From assembly GCF_001613085.1 (NCBI RefSeq), contig NZ_BDBR01000015.1, positions 104,057-168,056 of the forward strand: DNA of 64,000 bases, written 5' to 3'. Under the pieces are notes generated by a model. The model did no database searches and was not told the origin of the DNA. It saw only the letters and a program-made list of their open reading frames with translations. Below, piece by piece: positions 1-8,599 of the stretch. Source of the DNA: Nocardia salmonicida NBRC 13393 (GTDB lineage Bacteria > Actinomycetota > Actinomycetes > Mycobacteriales > Mycobacteriaceae). Numbering within the stretch: position 1 is the stretch's first letter; every line of letters starts with the position of its first letter. The translations under genes were made by a program, and so were the position numbers.

Positions 1-1672
1 CGAGCATAGCTGTTGCGGCCAGGACCGACAGTGCCGCATTCCTCATGCCGACAGTCGGCGCGATCTGCGTGAAGAGATCACGCAGATCGCCCGCTCCACG
101 AGCGACCACCGTCGCTTCGAACACCCATACCGGGCCATCTTCAGGGGAAGCCACGATGGCATCGAGGGCGGTAAGAACCTCGTCGGGATTCCAAGTGTCA
201 GGGTGGGCGTGCAGCCACGCGAGAGTCTGTGCGCGTTCGTCGTCATGCACGCTCGGGGCGAGGGGCTCGTCGACCGACGTCTCGTCTACGGGCGCGGGTA
301 GGTTCACCACGACCTGCAGGCACGTTGTTCGCAACGGGTCGCTATCGAGAATGGTGAAGAACAGCGTGCGAGTCATCGCGGCGAGTCCGTGACCGACACC
401 GGAGACCTCGTCGAACGGATTGATCTCCCACCCAGGCTCGGAGACTGCGCGCTTGGCAAGGGACTCCAACCGGTTGACCGCGTGCGTACTCATGTTCTCT
501 CGCCGAGCCTGCGGATTCTTCTGCGCAGCCACGGCAGCTATGCGGGCGGATTTCCACACGAGGCTGTAGATCTCGCCCAGGGACCTGTGCTCGACGAGTC
601 TTTCGATCGCGGCCCACATTCTGGCTTGCTGGTTCACCGGGACTGCGGGCAGATTGTGCTCTTTGAGCTGATCGTTGAGGTAGCGCGCTGCTTCAGCGGC
701 GAGGAGCTCGGCAACCACATCCAGCAGTTCGATGCGACGATCTGTGGTCATGGTGGCGGGGTTGAGCGCAGCCACAAGCTGGGCATCAAGGCGTTGCGCG
801 GCGGCTTCTGGGCTGCTTCCGCCGGGCACGTAGAAGAAGACCTTGGTCGGATAGTACGAGCCGGTGAGTTGCGGTGTCGGCAACGTGTCGAGATCACCAT
901 TGGCAATCCGCCGTGCGGCATCGAAACTCTCGTGCACCCATACAAACGCGGCCGCAGGGCTAGAAGCCGCGATGCGTACCAGGTCCGTGTCCACCAAGTC
1001 CCCCAGGAGCTCGACAACCTTGTGTCGGTCGGGGTGCCAGGGCTCTGGCCAATCTGCGACCGGCTCGATCGGCGCGGTGCTGGGGGCGTACCGCAGCAGT
1101 GCCAACGCGGCGATCTGTTCTCGCACTCCAGTATCGGGTAGCAGCCGTTCGGGCGAGGGGAACGCTGCCCCGTATTGCTCGTCGAGAACCTCTTGTTGGA
1201 TCTGGTGCCACCGATCGCGCGCGTCGTCGCGCACTTGTGCGGCCTGTCTTTTGATCCTGGCCGCGTCTCTTCCTGCTTTGCGTGCGGGGTCGATGACCGT
1301 TTGGATCGCACGCAGCAGCGAGGGAGTGCACTCGACGCAGTCGGGTGGGTTGCCGATGCACAGTTGCGCGAACGCGGATCGAGACGTGAGGCTGAGCGGC
1401 CCAGCGCATCCGGGGCATGTTCGCCCCGGAACGACTGCTCGCACCCCTGCTGCGGCGACGGAGTGGGGCTGCTGACCCCACTCTTGGGTGTCGATATCGC
1501 GGACCTTCTCACTCCATATCGGCGTCCCGAATTCTTCGGCGAACCCGTCTATGGACCAGTAGCGTTCGCCGATCGTCACGAGCTCCGGATCGGCCACATC
1601 GTCGGGAATGACGGTGGGGACGAGAGCCGACAGAGCTTCGATGCCAGTCCGCGATTCGGAAGTCTCGGTCAC
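1..1672 (-). CDS. unrecognised protein with Cys pairs, 3' end cut by window edge
   Basis: An open minus-strand frame runs from a GTG at 1672 to the window edge with no stop, so the C-terminus is missing; about 557 residues are visible. A second in-frame GTG lies at 1705 and neither start has a strong ribosome binding site. Near residues 85-120 are two cysteine pairs (CPGC and CVEC), with another Cys between them, suggesting a zinc-binding knuckle. The rest is mostly soluble, Ala/Leu-rich and probably helical. I do not recognise the family. Smooth actinobacterial codon use and clean length argue that it is real, while the three overlapping frames read as shadows. Confidence 0.75.
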   Translation of the reverse strand, partial: MTETSESRTGIEALSALVPTVIPDDVADPELVTIGERYWSIDGFAEEFGTPIWSEKVRDIDTQEWGQQPHSVAAAGVRAVVPGRTCPGCAGPLSLTSRSAFAQLCIGNPPDCVECTPSLLRAIQTVIDPARKAGRDAARIKRQAAQVRDDARDRWHQIQQEVLDEQYGAAFPSPERLLPDTGVREQIAALALLRYAPSTAPIEPVADWPEPWHPDRHKVVELLGDLVDTDLVRIAASSPAAAFVWVHESFDAARRIANGDLDTLPTPQLTGSYYPTKVFFYVPGGSSPEAAAQRLDAQLVAALNPATMTTDRRIELLDVVAELLAAEAARYLNDQLKEHNLPAVPVNQQARMWAAIERLVEHRSLGEIYSLVWKSARIAAVAAQKNPQARRENMSTHAVNRLESLAKRAVSEPGWEINPFDEVSGVGHGLAAMTRTLFFTILDSDPLRTTCLQVVVNLPAPVDETSVDEPLAPSVHDDERAQTLAWLHAHPDTWNPDEVLTALDAIVASPEDGPVWVFEATVVARGAGDLRDLFTQIAPTVGMRNAALSVLAATAML

Positions 1673-1733
1673 GCGGGAGATTCTATGTCTCGCTACAGCA
1701 TTCACGTTGGCGCATCCACTGCTCCCTGCGATC

Positions 1734-1814
1734 GGTTCCCTGGCCCTTGCCCCGATGCACCCCAGAAGGCGGCCCTGCGGTAGCTGCCGGGAGACCGTGT
1801 AGGGCCAGGGAACC
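1734..1814. repeat. 14-bp perfect inverted repeat, arms 53 bp apart
   Basis: GGTTCCCTGGCCCT at 1734-1747 is exactly mirrored by AGGGCCAGGGAACC at 1801-1814, with 53 bp between. It lies between the divergent genes starting at 1672/1705 (minus) and 2014 (plus). It could be a paired binding site, a long-loop hairpin or the ends of a vanished small element. Confidence 0.7.
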
Positions 1815-2013
1815 TCGTACTGACATCGCATGCGCCTGTTCGAGGACCGCCAGACGCAGCTCCGTGGATTGCCGGCCGCCTCATCGACGGCGAAACGGCG
1901 GTCCGGTCAACCGTTCGGTTCTGAGCGCCGAACCCGGGCATCGTCTGAGGAGGCATCGGATCGATCTGGCGATTCGAAACGAGGTTTCGGCGCTCGGCCT
2001 TTACGGTGCGAGG

Positions 2014-2535
2014 ATGTCCCGTCGCAAACCAACTATTCCAGAACGCGCGCAGTTGGCCCGCGCCGCAGTGGAGTACATCGCGCACCATGTCGAGCGGGAA
2101 CCTGACCAGGAGCCCTACGATCTGGCGTTCCGTGGGCTAGGCAAGATCGGATGGCTGCACTCGCAAAGTCGGGACGGGATCGCCGCCTATGCCGCCGGGT
2201 GCTGGATCAAGGGCGAGGAACCCTATGCCGGTATGACCCCGGCCGATCTAGATGACGCCGAACGGGGTCGACAAGCACAGTCGCGGCACGGCCACCGCGT
2301 CGCTGCCCAGCACAACAAGGAACTCGAAGCAGCCATCGACACCCGTGATCACACCAGCGTGCGTTGTGTTGGAGCCACAAAGTCTGGTCGTCCGTGCAAC
2401 ATCGGGGCGCTTCCCGGACGAAACCTTTGCCATATCCATGCGCCCGAGCTGCAATGCGGTGCGTTGAAACCCAACGGGCAGCGCTGCGCGATTGCAACCG
2501 GCGGCCGCGGTTCGTGCGCCGCGCACGGTCGCTGA
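2014..2535 (+). CDS. small protein with two C-terminal Cys/His repeats
   Basis: 173 residues from an ATG at 2014; an open extension upstream to 1747 has non-protein-like composition. The C-terminal third holds two similar units, each with the pattern C-x7-8-C-x8-9-C-x2-H (CVGATKSGRPC...CHIH and CGALKPNGQRC...CAAH). Repeats of this pattern occur in many actinobacterial and phage hypothetical proteins and probably bind zinc. The N-terminal 110 residues are helical without a known motif. A nucleic-acid-binding role is plausible but unproven. Confidence 0.75.
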   Translation: MSRRKPTIPERAQLARAAVEYIAHHVEREPDQEPYDLAFRGLGKIGWLHSQSRDGIAAYAAGCWIKGEEPYAGMTPADLDDAERGRQAQSRHGHRVAAQHNKELEAAIDTRDHTSVRCVGATKSGRPCNIGALPGRNLCHIHAPELQCGALKPNGQRCAIATGGRGSCAAHGR

Positions 2536-2948
2536 CTTCGTTCTCGCTGGGCCGCTGACGTTGAACATGCCAGGGGAGGGGTCGGTGCCCTCGCTGATAG
2601 CACACGTCCTGACCGGGCGGTCCTTCCCGATGTTCGGCGAATAGACGATGGCCGAGATAGATGCGGCGGCGGCCGCAGTCGACCTGCATCTGGGCGGGTG
2701 CGATTGCGGCCGTCCCAACCTCGATCGAAGAGCAGTTCAGCATGGTGCTCGATCAACGCGTCAGATGTTGGCGCTGGTTCGAGCGAATCATCAACGTAGT
2801 CAGCGTGTCTGAGTGGTTTGTTGGCATCGCCACGACGGTGAGCGAGATGGAACGTGAGTGCCCACCGCGCTCCAGATCGCGCCCACCCAGAGCTATAGCG
2901 ACCACAGGGCCGTGCGCCGCCGCTGGGTGACCTGCCTCCTCGGAAAGT
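2536..2948. other. 413-bp gap, no supported gene
   Basis: Several short frames are open on both strands here but none has both a ribosome binding site and convincing composition. A plus-strand frame at 2661-2930 and a minus-strand frame ending in the preceding gene are possible decayed coding sequence. I see no hairpin or repeat worth naming. Confidence 0.4.
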
Positions 2949-3566
2949 TCAGTTCGCGACGACGTGGTCGACGACGGCCGGGCCTTGCTGTGCCAACCCC
3001 GAGTCCAGCACCGCGGTGCGGTAGTCGTCCCAGGCCGTGAGCTTGGGCTGATCTCGGTCGGCGCCGCGCTCGACCATGCGCTCTCGGATCCGGGCGGTGT
3101 CGGTGTTCACCCACGCCGTCCGGATCTCGACATCAGTAGTCTCGGTGACTGATCGGATGTAGTCGGAGAGGAGCACGCCGCTGTCCGCGGCGGCTCGGAC
3201 GTGCCCCAGGAACGGGGCATCGACGAGGACCGGGCAGCGAGCCCCGACCCTTACCGCGTGACTCAGCAGAGCCGAGTAGACGTGTGGGGCGACGACCCGG
3301 CGGTAGAGGTCGCTGTCGCGGTCGAAGGGGCTGCCGTTCAATTCCGACATCACCGATTCCTCGAGCCGCGGCGCGAAGGTATCTTTGTCCAGCACGACAG
3401 GATCCACCAGGTCGGCCAGAAACCGTGTCGCCGTGGATTTTCCCGATGCCGGGAACCCGCAGATGATCGTCACCCCGCTTGTCGCCACCGTCGCGAGCTG
3501 CCGCAGCGAGGTCAACGCAATCGACGAAAACGGTAGAGGCCGTGGAGCATTCGCAGGAATTGTCAT
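2949..3566 (-). CDS. P-loop (AAA_33/zeta-like) kinase
   Basis: 205 residues. A Walker A motif GFPASGKST lies near residues 37-45, followed by DKDTF and a central helical region; the overall pattern is that of small ATP-dependent kinases of the AAA_33, zeta-toxin or polynucleotide-kinase type. Substrate cannot be read from sequence. The start is placed at ATG 3566 (MTIPANAP); an upstream open extension to 3680 lacks protein-like sequence. No antitoxin-like partner gene precedes it, so a toxin role is not favoured. A similar small kinase is encoded at 9466-10008. Confidence 0.8.
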   Translation of the reverse strand: MTIPANAPRPLPFSSIALTSLRQLATVATSGVTIICGFPASGKSTATRFLADLVDPVVLDKDTFAPRLEESVMSELNGSPFDRDSDLYRRVVAPHVYSALLSHAVRVGARCPVLVDAPFLGHVRAAADSGVLLSDYIRSVTETTDVEIRTAWVNTDTARIRERMVERGADRDQPKLTAWDDYRTAVLDSGLAQQGPAVVDHVVAN

Positions 3567-3681
3567 CCGACCATGTTGCCCCGGCAGCGCGCGTGAGTCG
3601 CGGCAAACACTCGTTGACGGCAATGAGAGGTGCCACTTCACTGTTTGATGGATGGGTTGCGGATCGGATGCCGCCGTCACG

Positions 3682-4137
3682 TCAAGGTCGCTGCTCGGCC
3701 TCGTACAGCTTGCGCGCGTTGGCCGCTGCGGCCTGGAATTCAGGGGAGAAGCGCAGGCACTGTTCGAGCAGGGCCTTCATAGGCTCGGTGATGGTGAGTT
3801 CGGTGAATCGAGCGACCAGCTCGGCGGGGCGGTATTTCCATTGGCCGTCACGGACCTCGATGAACAGGGCGGTGAGTTCGGGGGTTGGGTTGATGCGAGC
3901 GAAGAGGGCGATGTCGTCGAGCGGGAGCTCCTCGCGGTCCAGCGCGGTGAGGATCGGCGGCCACAGGAACAGCTCCGAGATAGGGACCGTGTCGGAGCCG
4001 AGCCATTCCATGGCTGTTTCCGGCGCCATCAGGTGTTCGAACCAGGGTCGCAGGTCCCACAGTCCTCGGGATTGGTCCCAGATGTCTTGGTAGTGCTGGC
4101 GTGCGTCTGCGATCGGGTCGATTGCGGTCTCGCTCAA
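3682..4137 (-). CDS. unknown 151-residue protein with a decayed paralogue at 16.4 kb
   Basis: The start is TTG 4137: a strong AAGGAGG lies 8 nt upstream, and the open frame further upstream is poor. The protein begins LSETAIDPIADARQHYQ, is acidic, and contains a LWDLRPWFEHL segment and a FLWPPILTAL segment. No known domain is apparent. A second copy at 16414-16695 has the same TTG start and first 22 residues in nearly identical form, then breaks down by frameshifts. It follows the small gene at 4211-4396 with a 73-bp gap, so the two probably share a transcript. The copy at 16.4 kb lies directly before a glycosyltransferase, so a link to glycan or nucleotide chemistry is possible. Confidence 0.85.
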   Translation of the reverse strand: MSETAIDPIADARQHYQDIWDQSRGLWDLRPWFEHLMAPETAMEWLGSDTVPISELFLWPPILTALDREELPLDDIALFARINPTPELTALFIEVRDGQWKYRPAELVARFTELTITEPMKALLEQCLRFSPEFQAAAANARKLYEAEQRP

Positions 4138-4210
4138 ATCCTGTGCCTCCTTGGTATGTGGCAGCCGGGGTCGGCGGCCGTGTGGGGCAAGCAGTTGGTT
4201 GCGGTTGTTG

Positions 4211-4396
4211 TCAGGACTGGCGTTTCCAGGCCGGTCGTGACCTGAGTGTCTCGGCGGCGATGGTCGATTTGCCGCGTTCGCCATTGGGGCGCTCGTAGAC
4301 CACGGTGTTGTCGGGTTGGATGTACCAGGCGCCGCCGGCCACCGGGGGGTCGGCGGTTTCGACGTAGACCTCGGCGCCGGTGATGTCGATGTCCAC
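4211..4396 (-). CDS. 61-residue unknown protein
   Basis: Starts at ATG 4396 with TAGGAG spaced 6-7 nt upstream. The sequence MDIDITGAEVYVETAD, then AWYIQPDNTVVYERPNG, has alternating hydrophobic residues typical of a small beta protein, and no Cys. Codon use is that of a real gene. Located 73 bp upstream of the gene at 3682-4137, likely the same operon. Function unknown. Confidence 0.75.
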   Translation of the reverse strand: MDIDITGAEVYVETADPPVAGGAWYIQPDNTVVYERPNGERGKSTIAAETLRSRPAWKRQS

Positions 4397-4545
4397 GTCT
4401 TGCTCCTACCGCTCGTGGCAGGTCCTGTGCCTGCGCACATATGAGGTTATCGAACGTATGAGCGGCCACTGGGCGGCGCGTCCAGTGTGATCAGGGCTAC
4501 GGCTTCGGCGGTAGTTCGTCGGTGTTCGGGCGTAGGTTCCGGCCA

Positions 4546-5106
4546 GTGACACCTGAATTCGTAAACCAAGTTCTTGCGGCGTGGTCGCTGGTCCGGGCGG
4601 ACCTGGAAGCGCAGTGTGATCGGGGAGTCGGTTGCACCGGCCGCGCGGCCGTCGGGACACCGGCTTGCTACCGGCACCTGAGTAAGCAAGAGCGAGAGAC
4701 AGCGAAGCTCATGCGGGAGGGAGCACGGGTTTTCGTCGATCGGTGGCTACCCGCGCTGTGGCCTGCATGCTGGTTCTGGTCGGTGCCTGACGGCGGATAC
4801 TGGGCAACTCCGACAGCGATCTACCAATGGCAGGACGGCCGGTGTGCGATCTGCGCGGAACCCTGGGACAAGGGCGGGCACTGGGGCATGGTGCTCGACC
4901 ACGACCATAAAACCGGGCTTGTACGTGGTTGGCTTTGCCGCAATTGCAATGCAGCCGAGGGCCATTCGACCGTGGACGGCCGAAGGTTGAACTATCGCAA
5001 CCGACCACCCACCACGATCCTCGGCGTGTGCCGCTTGTACAGCAAACGCGAGTCCAAGACCCGGCACGTGCCAGGGCCCGGACAGCTGACCCTCGGAGAT
5101 CTGTAG
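4546..5106 (+). CDS. endonuclease VII-like (HNH/His-Me finger) nuclease
   Basis: 186 residues from GTG 4546 (an alternative GTG is at 4522; neither has a strong ribosome binding site). The C-terminal half carries CAICAEP, then VLDHDHKTGLVRGWLCRNCN, the zinc-coordinating and catalytic signature of the recombination endonuclease VII family (PF02945): CxxC, a D-H-D-H catalytic segment and a second CxxC. A second Cys-rich segment near the N-terminus (CDRGVGCTGRAA...C) may bind another metal. Such genes are typical of phages and mobile elements. It stands alone on the plus strand. Confidence 0.85.
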   Translation: MTPEFVNQVLAAWSLVRADLEAQCDRGVGCTGRAAVGTPACYRHLSKQERETAKLMREGARVFVDRWLPALWPACWFWSVPDGGYWATPTAIYQWQDGRCAICAEPWDKGGHWGMVLDHDHKTGLVRGWLCRNCNAAEGHSTVDGRRLNYRNRPPTTILGVCRLYSKRESKTRHVPGPGQLTLGDL

Positions 5107-5164
5107 ACACTCCACCCCGCACGCCGAACTCGCTCCCGAATTTGCCAGGCAGGCCAGACCCCGG

Positions 5165-5249
5165 GCGGTCTTGCCCAGCCGTGGCGCGGGCGTCCGGATA
5201 TGCCCGCAGCCCGGTGACAGCCGCGTCGATACTGTGCCCGGTCACTGTG
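5165..5249 (-). pseudogene. remnant of a MurG-like gene 3' part
   Basis: About 85 bp here match 11280-11365 in the frameshifted MurG-like gene at close to 90% identity by eye. Read on the minus strand it gives TVTGHSIDAAVTGL, against TVTGHSLGAAVTGL in the other copy. Neither start nor stop survives. It sits directly upstream of the glycosyltransferase at 5337, hinting that the two were once neighbours or that recombination carried the fragment. Confidence 0.75.
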
Positions 5250-5336
5250 TTGCGCACGCCCGAGGGCTTCGAAACTGGTACGGTCCGCCGCGGCCCCCAG
5301 GACCTTCGCCAGCGACATCGAGGAGATTTGCCACCG

Positions 5337-6200
5337 ATGAGCAGCATCGACCTCATCATCCTCACCTTCAACAGCGCAGACCTGCTGCCCGCGTCGGTCG
5401 AATCGGTGCGGACCCAATCAGTGCACGCCGACGTCACGATCACCGTCATCGACAACGCCTCCACCGACGACACCCTCGCTGTCGCCCGTGCCCTGGGTAT
5501 CGAGCCGATCGCCAACCCGACCAATATCGGGTTCGCTGCCGCGGTCAATCAGGCCGCCGCACGAGGCGCCGGCGACTACGTCGCCCTGCTCAATCCCGAC
5601 GCCGTGCTCGGCGATGCGAAGTGTCTCGAAGCGATGCGCGAGACCCTCGACGATCACCAGATCGGTGAAGTCGGCACCCGCATCATTACCGACGGCAAGC
5701 CCTACCCCAACGGCCGCCGATTCCCGTCGACGGCCACCGCCGCCCGCCACGCGATCATGGGTGCCTTGCGCCCGGGAAATGCCGCGAGCCGCGAGTATTT
5801 CGGTGAGGCATTCGGCAACCCCGATGCCGACCAGGTCGTGGACTGGGTTTCAGGCTGCTGTTTGATGATTCGCCGACCCTTATGGGAGGAGATGGGCGGC
5901 TTCGACACCGCGTACTGGATGTATCTCGAAGACGCTGATCTCGCCTGGCGTCTGCATCAGCGTGGCTACCGAACCGTGCTTTCCGGTCCTGCGTGGGTTA
6001 CCCACCACGGCGGTCGATCGAGTCGCTTCCGCCGCAACAAGTCGCTGTGGCAACACCACCGCAGCGCGGTAATCTTCTACGCCCGCACGCGCACCGGCTG
6101 GAAGCGGGTCCTGCTACCGGCTGCGATCGGCTTTCTCGGTGCCCGACTGGCAGCATTGATTGCCCTCAACACCATCCGGAGGTTCACCGTCAGCCGGTGA
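5337..6200 (+). CDS. family 2 glycosyltransferase (WbbL/rhamnosyltransferase-like)
   Basis: 287 residues from ATG 5337, with GAGGAG about 10 nt upstream. The N-terminus (IDLIILTFNSADLLP), the VIDNASTDDT loop, NPTNIGFAAAVNQ and the LNPDA motif are those of GT2 enzymes related to WbbL rhamnosyltransferases, in which NPDA takes the place of DxD. A later EDADLAWRLHQRGY segment matches the acceptor-side ED motif. A C-terminal hydrophobic stretch (LLPAAIGFLGARLAALIAL) may anchor it to the membrane. Likely transfers a nucleotide-activated sugar to an unknown acceptor. A MurG-like remnant precedes it. Confidence 0.9.
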   Translation: MSSIDLIILTFNSADLLPASVESVRTQSVHADVTITVIDNASTDDTLAVARALGIEPIANPTNIGFAAAVNQAAARGAGDYVALLNPDAVLGDAKCLEAMRETLDDHQIGEVGTRIITDGKPYPNGRRFPSTATAARHAIMGALRPGNAASREYFGEAFGNPDADQVVDWVSGCCLMIRRPLWEEMGGFDTAYWMYLEDADLAWRLHQRGYRTVLSGPAWVTHHGGRSSRFRRNKSLWQHHRSAVIFYARTRTGWKRVLLPAAIGFLGARLAALIALNTIRRFTVSR

Positions 6201-6237
6201 TGCCAGGTCTGTCCGACCCGCCGCTATGCTCGGGGCG

Positions 6238-6630
6238 ATGAGCAGCGGCGCCGACGATTCTCCTACCAGCAACGATTCCGTGTCGTTGCAGATGGCCCGA
6301 CGCTTTCTGGGTCGGTCGGTGGAATTGACGATCGACCGGCCACTAAATAGCCGCCATCCAGTTCACGGCTTTCGCTACGAGGCCAACTATGGGTTCGTCG
6401 CTGGGACCATGGCACCTGATGGTGATGAGCTCGATGGCTACTTCCTCGGCGAGACCGAACCGCTCGAGACCGCGTCCGGGGTTTGTGTGGCAGTGATCCA
6501 CCGCACCGGAGATGACGACGACAAGCTGGTTGTCGTGCCCGAAGGCACCGATCTGGACGACGAAAGCATCTCCGCGGCAATCGCATTCCAGGAGATATCA
6601 GGGTGCTACATCATCGTCAGGTCACGGTGA
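6238..6630 (+). CDS. inorganic pyrophosphatase-like protein
   Basis: 130 residues. The order of motifs is that of type I pyrophosphatases: HGFRYEANYGFV, then DGDELDGYFLG (acidic metal-binding cluster), then DDDDKLVVVP (second acidic cluster with the catalytic Lys). It is shorter than the usual 165-180 residues, lacking most of the C-terminal helix. Likely hydrolyses diphosphate or a related phosphoanhydride, which would pull nucleotidyl-transfer reactions forward. ATG 6238 is preceded by CCGCTATGCTCGGGGCG, so a -10-like TATGCT sits only about 7 nt upstream and a leaderless or near-leaderless mRNA is possible. Confidence 0.8.
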   Translation: MSSGADDSPTSNDSVSLQMARRFLGRSVELTIDRPLNSRHPVHGFRYEANYGFVAGTMAPDGDELDGYFLGETEPLETASGVCVAVIHRTGDDDDKLVVVPEGTDLDDESISAAIAFQEISGCYIIVRSR

Positions 6631-6670
6631 GCGCGGCCGAGGTGACCGACGATCTGGCGCTGTTCGGGGG

Positions 6671-8470
6671 TTAGTTTTCGGTGTCGCTGCGGGTGCGCAG
6701 TTCAGCCAGGTCGATGCGGAGATGATCGGTGGGGCGTTCGGTTTCGAGGTCGAGCCAGCGACTCAGTGCATGCCGCCGGTCGTATTCGAGTTCGTCGTCG
6801 TGGAGTTCGCCGTGGTGGTGGGTAACGTTGGCGAGGATGGACGCGGCGAGGTGGCCGGGCGAGGAGCCGCCGTAGCCGAACTGCCAACCGTTGTGGCGGT
6901 TGGTGTTGCCGCGGGGAAGCAGGTGCAGTCCGTCCGGGGCTTCGAGGAAGACCGCGATCGCGCCGGGTTTGTCCTCGTTGTCGGCGATGATGCGCGTCGC
7001 GCGGTGCCAGAGTTCGCTGTCGCAATGGTCGGGCCATTCGGCGGCGATTGTCTCGGGCCTGTGTGGTCGTTGGGCGATGAGGTTGCCGTCGAGGTCAAGG
7101 CCGAATCGTGCGGTTTCACCGCCGATGAGCGAGGCGGCGAGTTTGCGGTGCCGGCGGCCGCGGCGTGCTCCTGCTGGTTCCCAGCTGATTTGGTCGAGGA
7201 AGCGTTGGCCGACCTGTCCGCGCACGTCGGCGACGAGGGGCTCGGGAATCGACGGCATGGGTGCTTCGATCCTTTCGGCACGCAAAGTAAAGATCACCGC
7301 GTCGACGGCGCGGCTGATCGCGTCATGGAGTTGTGGGTCGGGGTTGTCGGCGAATTCATCGGTGTCCTCGGCCCACTGGCGCAGTTCGGTCAGCGCGGTG
7401 GGGAGTTGGGCGATGGTTAGCGGCGCTCCGGCGGCTTCGATCGCGGCTTGGTCGGCGTCGGTGAGCTCGACAGCGGTCATGGCCACGGCCAGATGGTCCT
7501 CGTCGAGGTCGAGCGGGAGATTGCGTGCGCGGTCGCGTATTTCGCGCGCCAGCCATGTTCGGTCCTGGGGGCGGGAATGCCGGAATCCGGCGTCGCGCCC
7601 ACGGAGCAGGTCTGCCAGCGCGCGCTCACCGAATCGGGCGGTCTGTGCCCGGTCGTTAGGTTTGCGGGCCAGTAGATGAAGGGCATCGGCGTAGAGGCGG
7701 AACTCGTAGGGGTCGACGAGGAATGGCACCGGTCCGCTCGGTCCGGTCGCTCGGGCGTGCTGCCATCGGTCGACGGTTTCGATCGTGTAGGACTCGCCGG
7801 GAAAGGTTTCCAGCGGTGCCCCGATGAGCCGGTCGACTTCGTGCAGGGAGTCGAGGGGATGGAAGCTCGGGTCATCGGGTTCCCATGCGGTGCTGGCGCT
7901 GACCGTGGGTCGTCGCAGAAAATTGCGCGCTGTGCTGGTGCGGGGGATCGCGGTGCGTAGGACGGCGTTTTCGATGCGGGGGCGTTGGTGTTCGGTGCGT
8001 TGGATGTAGACGATCCAGACCGCGTCGCGGCCCCGTCCGGCCAACACGGTTTGGTTGAGTTGGGCGGCGATGTCACGGATGTCGTTGTAGAGCATGTTCG
8101 TGCTGGCGTGCAGGGTCGAGAGCACGACGACGGTCCGTTCGGTCTCGCCGACGTGGCCGGAGAACACGCGCACGTGCTGCCAGGTGACGCTGCCCGGCCA
8201 GCCGGTGGGGCGGTCGATGAGCAGGTCGACGGTGCGGCGCAGTGGTTGTTCGGCGTCGGGCAGCAGTGAGGCGACCAGGGTGATCTCGCGGCCCGCCGCG
8301 ACATCGCGGTAGACCTCGATATCGGCGCGCCGGTGCAGATGGATTCGTGCGTTGATCCGAATCGGCTGTGCGAGTCGGCCTTCTTGGACGAGCTGTTTGA
8401 CGCGCTGGTGAGTGCAGCCGATCCTCTCGGCGGCGTCTTGCGCGGTCATCAGATCGGTCGACATCGTCAT
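6671..8470 (-). CDS. large protein with N-terminal MerR/excisionase-like HTH
   Basis: 599 residues, possible starts at ATG 8470 and 8464. Residues 1-60 (TAQDAAERIGCTHQRVKQLVQEGRL...DIEVYRD) form a MerR/excisionase-type winged helix. The middle is of unknown fold. The C-terminal part contains FGLDLDGNLIAQRPHRPE and WQFGYGGSSPGHLAASIL, which resembles the GYGGSGP pattern of plasmid- and phage-associated DUF6166-like domains (recognition by memory). It probably binds DNA. The imperfect inverted repeat at 8496-8525, between this gene and the divergent methyltransferase, is a natural target. Confidence 0.8.
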   Translation of the reverse strand: MTMSTDLMTAQDAAERIGCTHQRVKQLVQEGRLAQPIRINARIHLHRRADIEVYRDVAAGREITLVASLLPDAEQPLRRTVDLLIDRPTGWPGSVTWQHVRVFSGHVGETERTVVVLSTLHASTNMLYNDIRDIAAQLNQTVLAGRGRDAVWIVYIQRTEHQRPRIENAVLRTAIPRTSTARNFLRRPTVSASTAWEPDDPSFHPLDSLHEVDRLIGAPLETFPGESYTIETVDRWQHARATGPSGPVPFLVDPYEFRLYADALHLLARKPNDRAQTARFGERALADLLRGRDAGFRHSRPQDRTWLAREIRDRARNLPLDLDEDHLAVAMTAVELTDADQAAIEAAGAPLTIAQLPTALTELRQWAEDTDEFADNPDPQLHDAISRAVDAVIFTLRAERIEAPMPSIPEPLVADVRGQVGQRFLDQISWEPAGARRGRRHRKLAASLIGGETARFGLDLDGNLIAQRPHRPETIAAEWPDHCDSELWHRATRIIADNEDKPGAIAVFLEAPDGLHLLPRGNTNRHNGWQFGYGGSSPGHLAASILANVTHHHGELHDDELEYDRRHALSRWLDLETERPTDHLRIDLAELRTRSDTEN

Positions 8471-8495
8471 ATCAGCAATAGAAGCAAATGAACTA

Positions 8496-8525
8496 GCAAC
8501 ATTGCAAGCGTTTATGCAAAGTTGC
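8496..8525. promoter_or_regulatory. imperfect inverted repeat between divergent genes
   Basis: GCAACATTGCA (8496-8506) faces TGCAAAGTTGC (8515-8525) with one mismatch and an 8-bp spacer, in AT-richer DNA between starts at 8470 (minus) and 8600 (plus). Candidate operator for the HTH protein encoded at 6671-8470. Confidence 0.5.
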
Positions 8526-8599
8526 TTTCGGTCTCGGCCTCTGCGGCTCCTTCGGTAAACCCAAGGGATCCGATCACGACCGTAAGGAATGATGACAAT

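Noticed and set aside
748..1783. Several plus- and minus-strand frames of about 170-250 codons
   Set aside because: They are shadows of the long minus-strand frame from 1672 to the window edge.
2949..3566. Zeta-type toxin
   Set aside because: The P-loop fits the wide AAA_33 kinase group, but there is no adjacent epsilon-like antitoxin gene and no conserved zeta substrate-site motif that I can identify.
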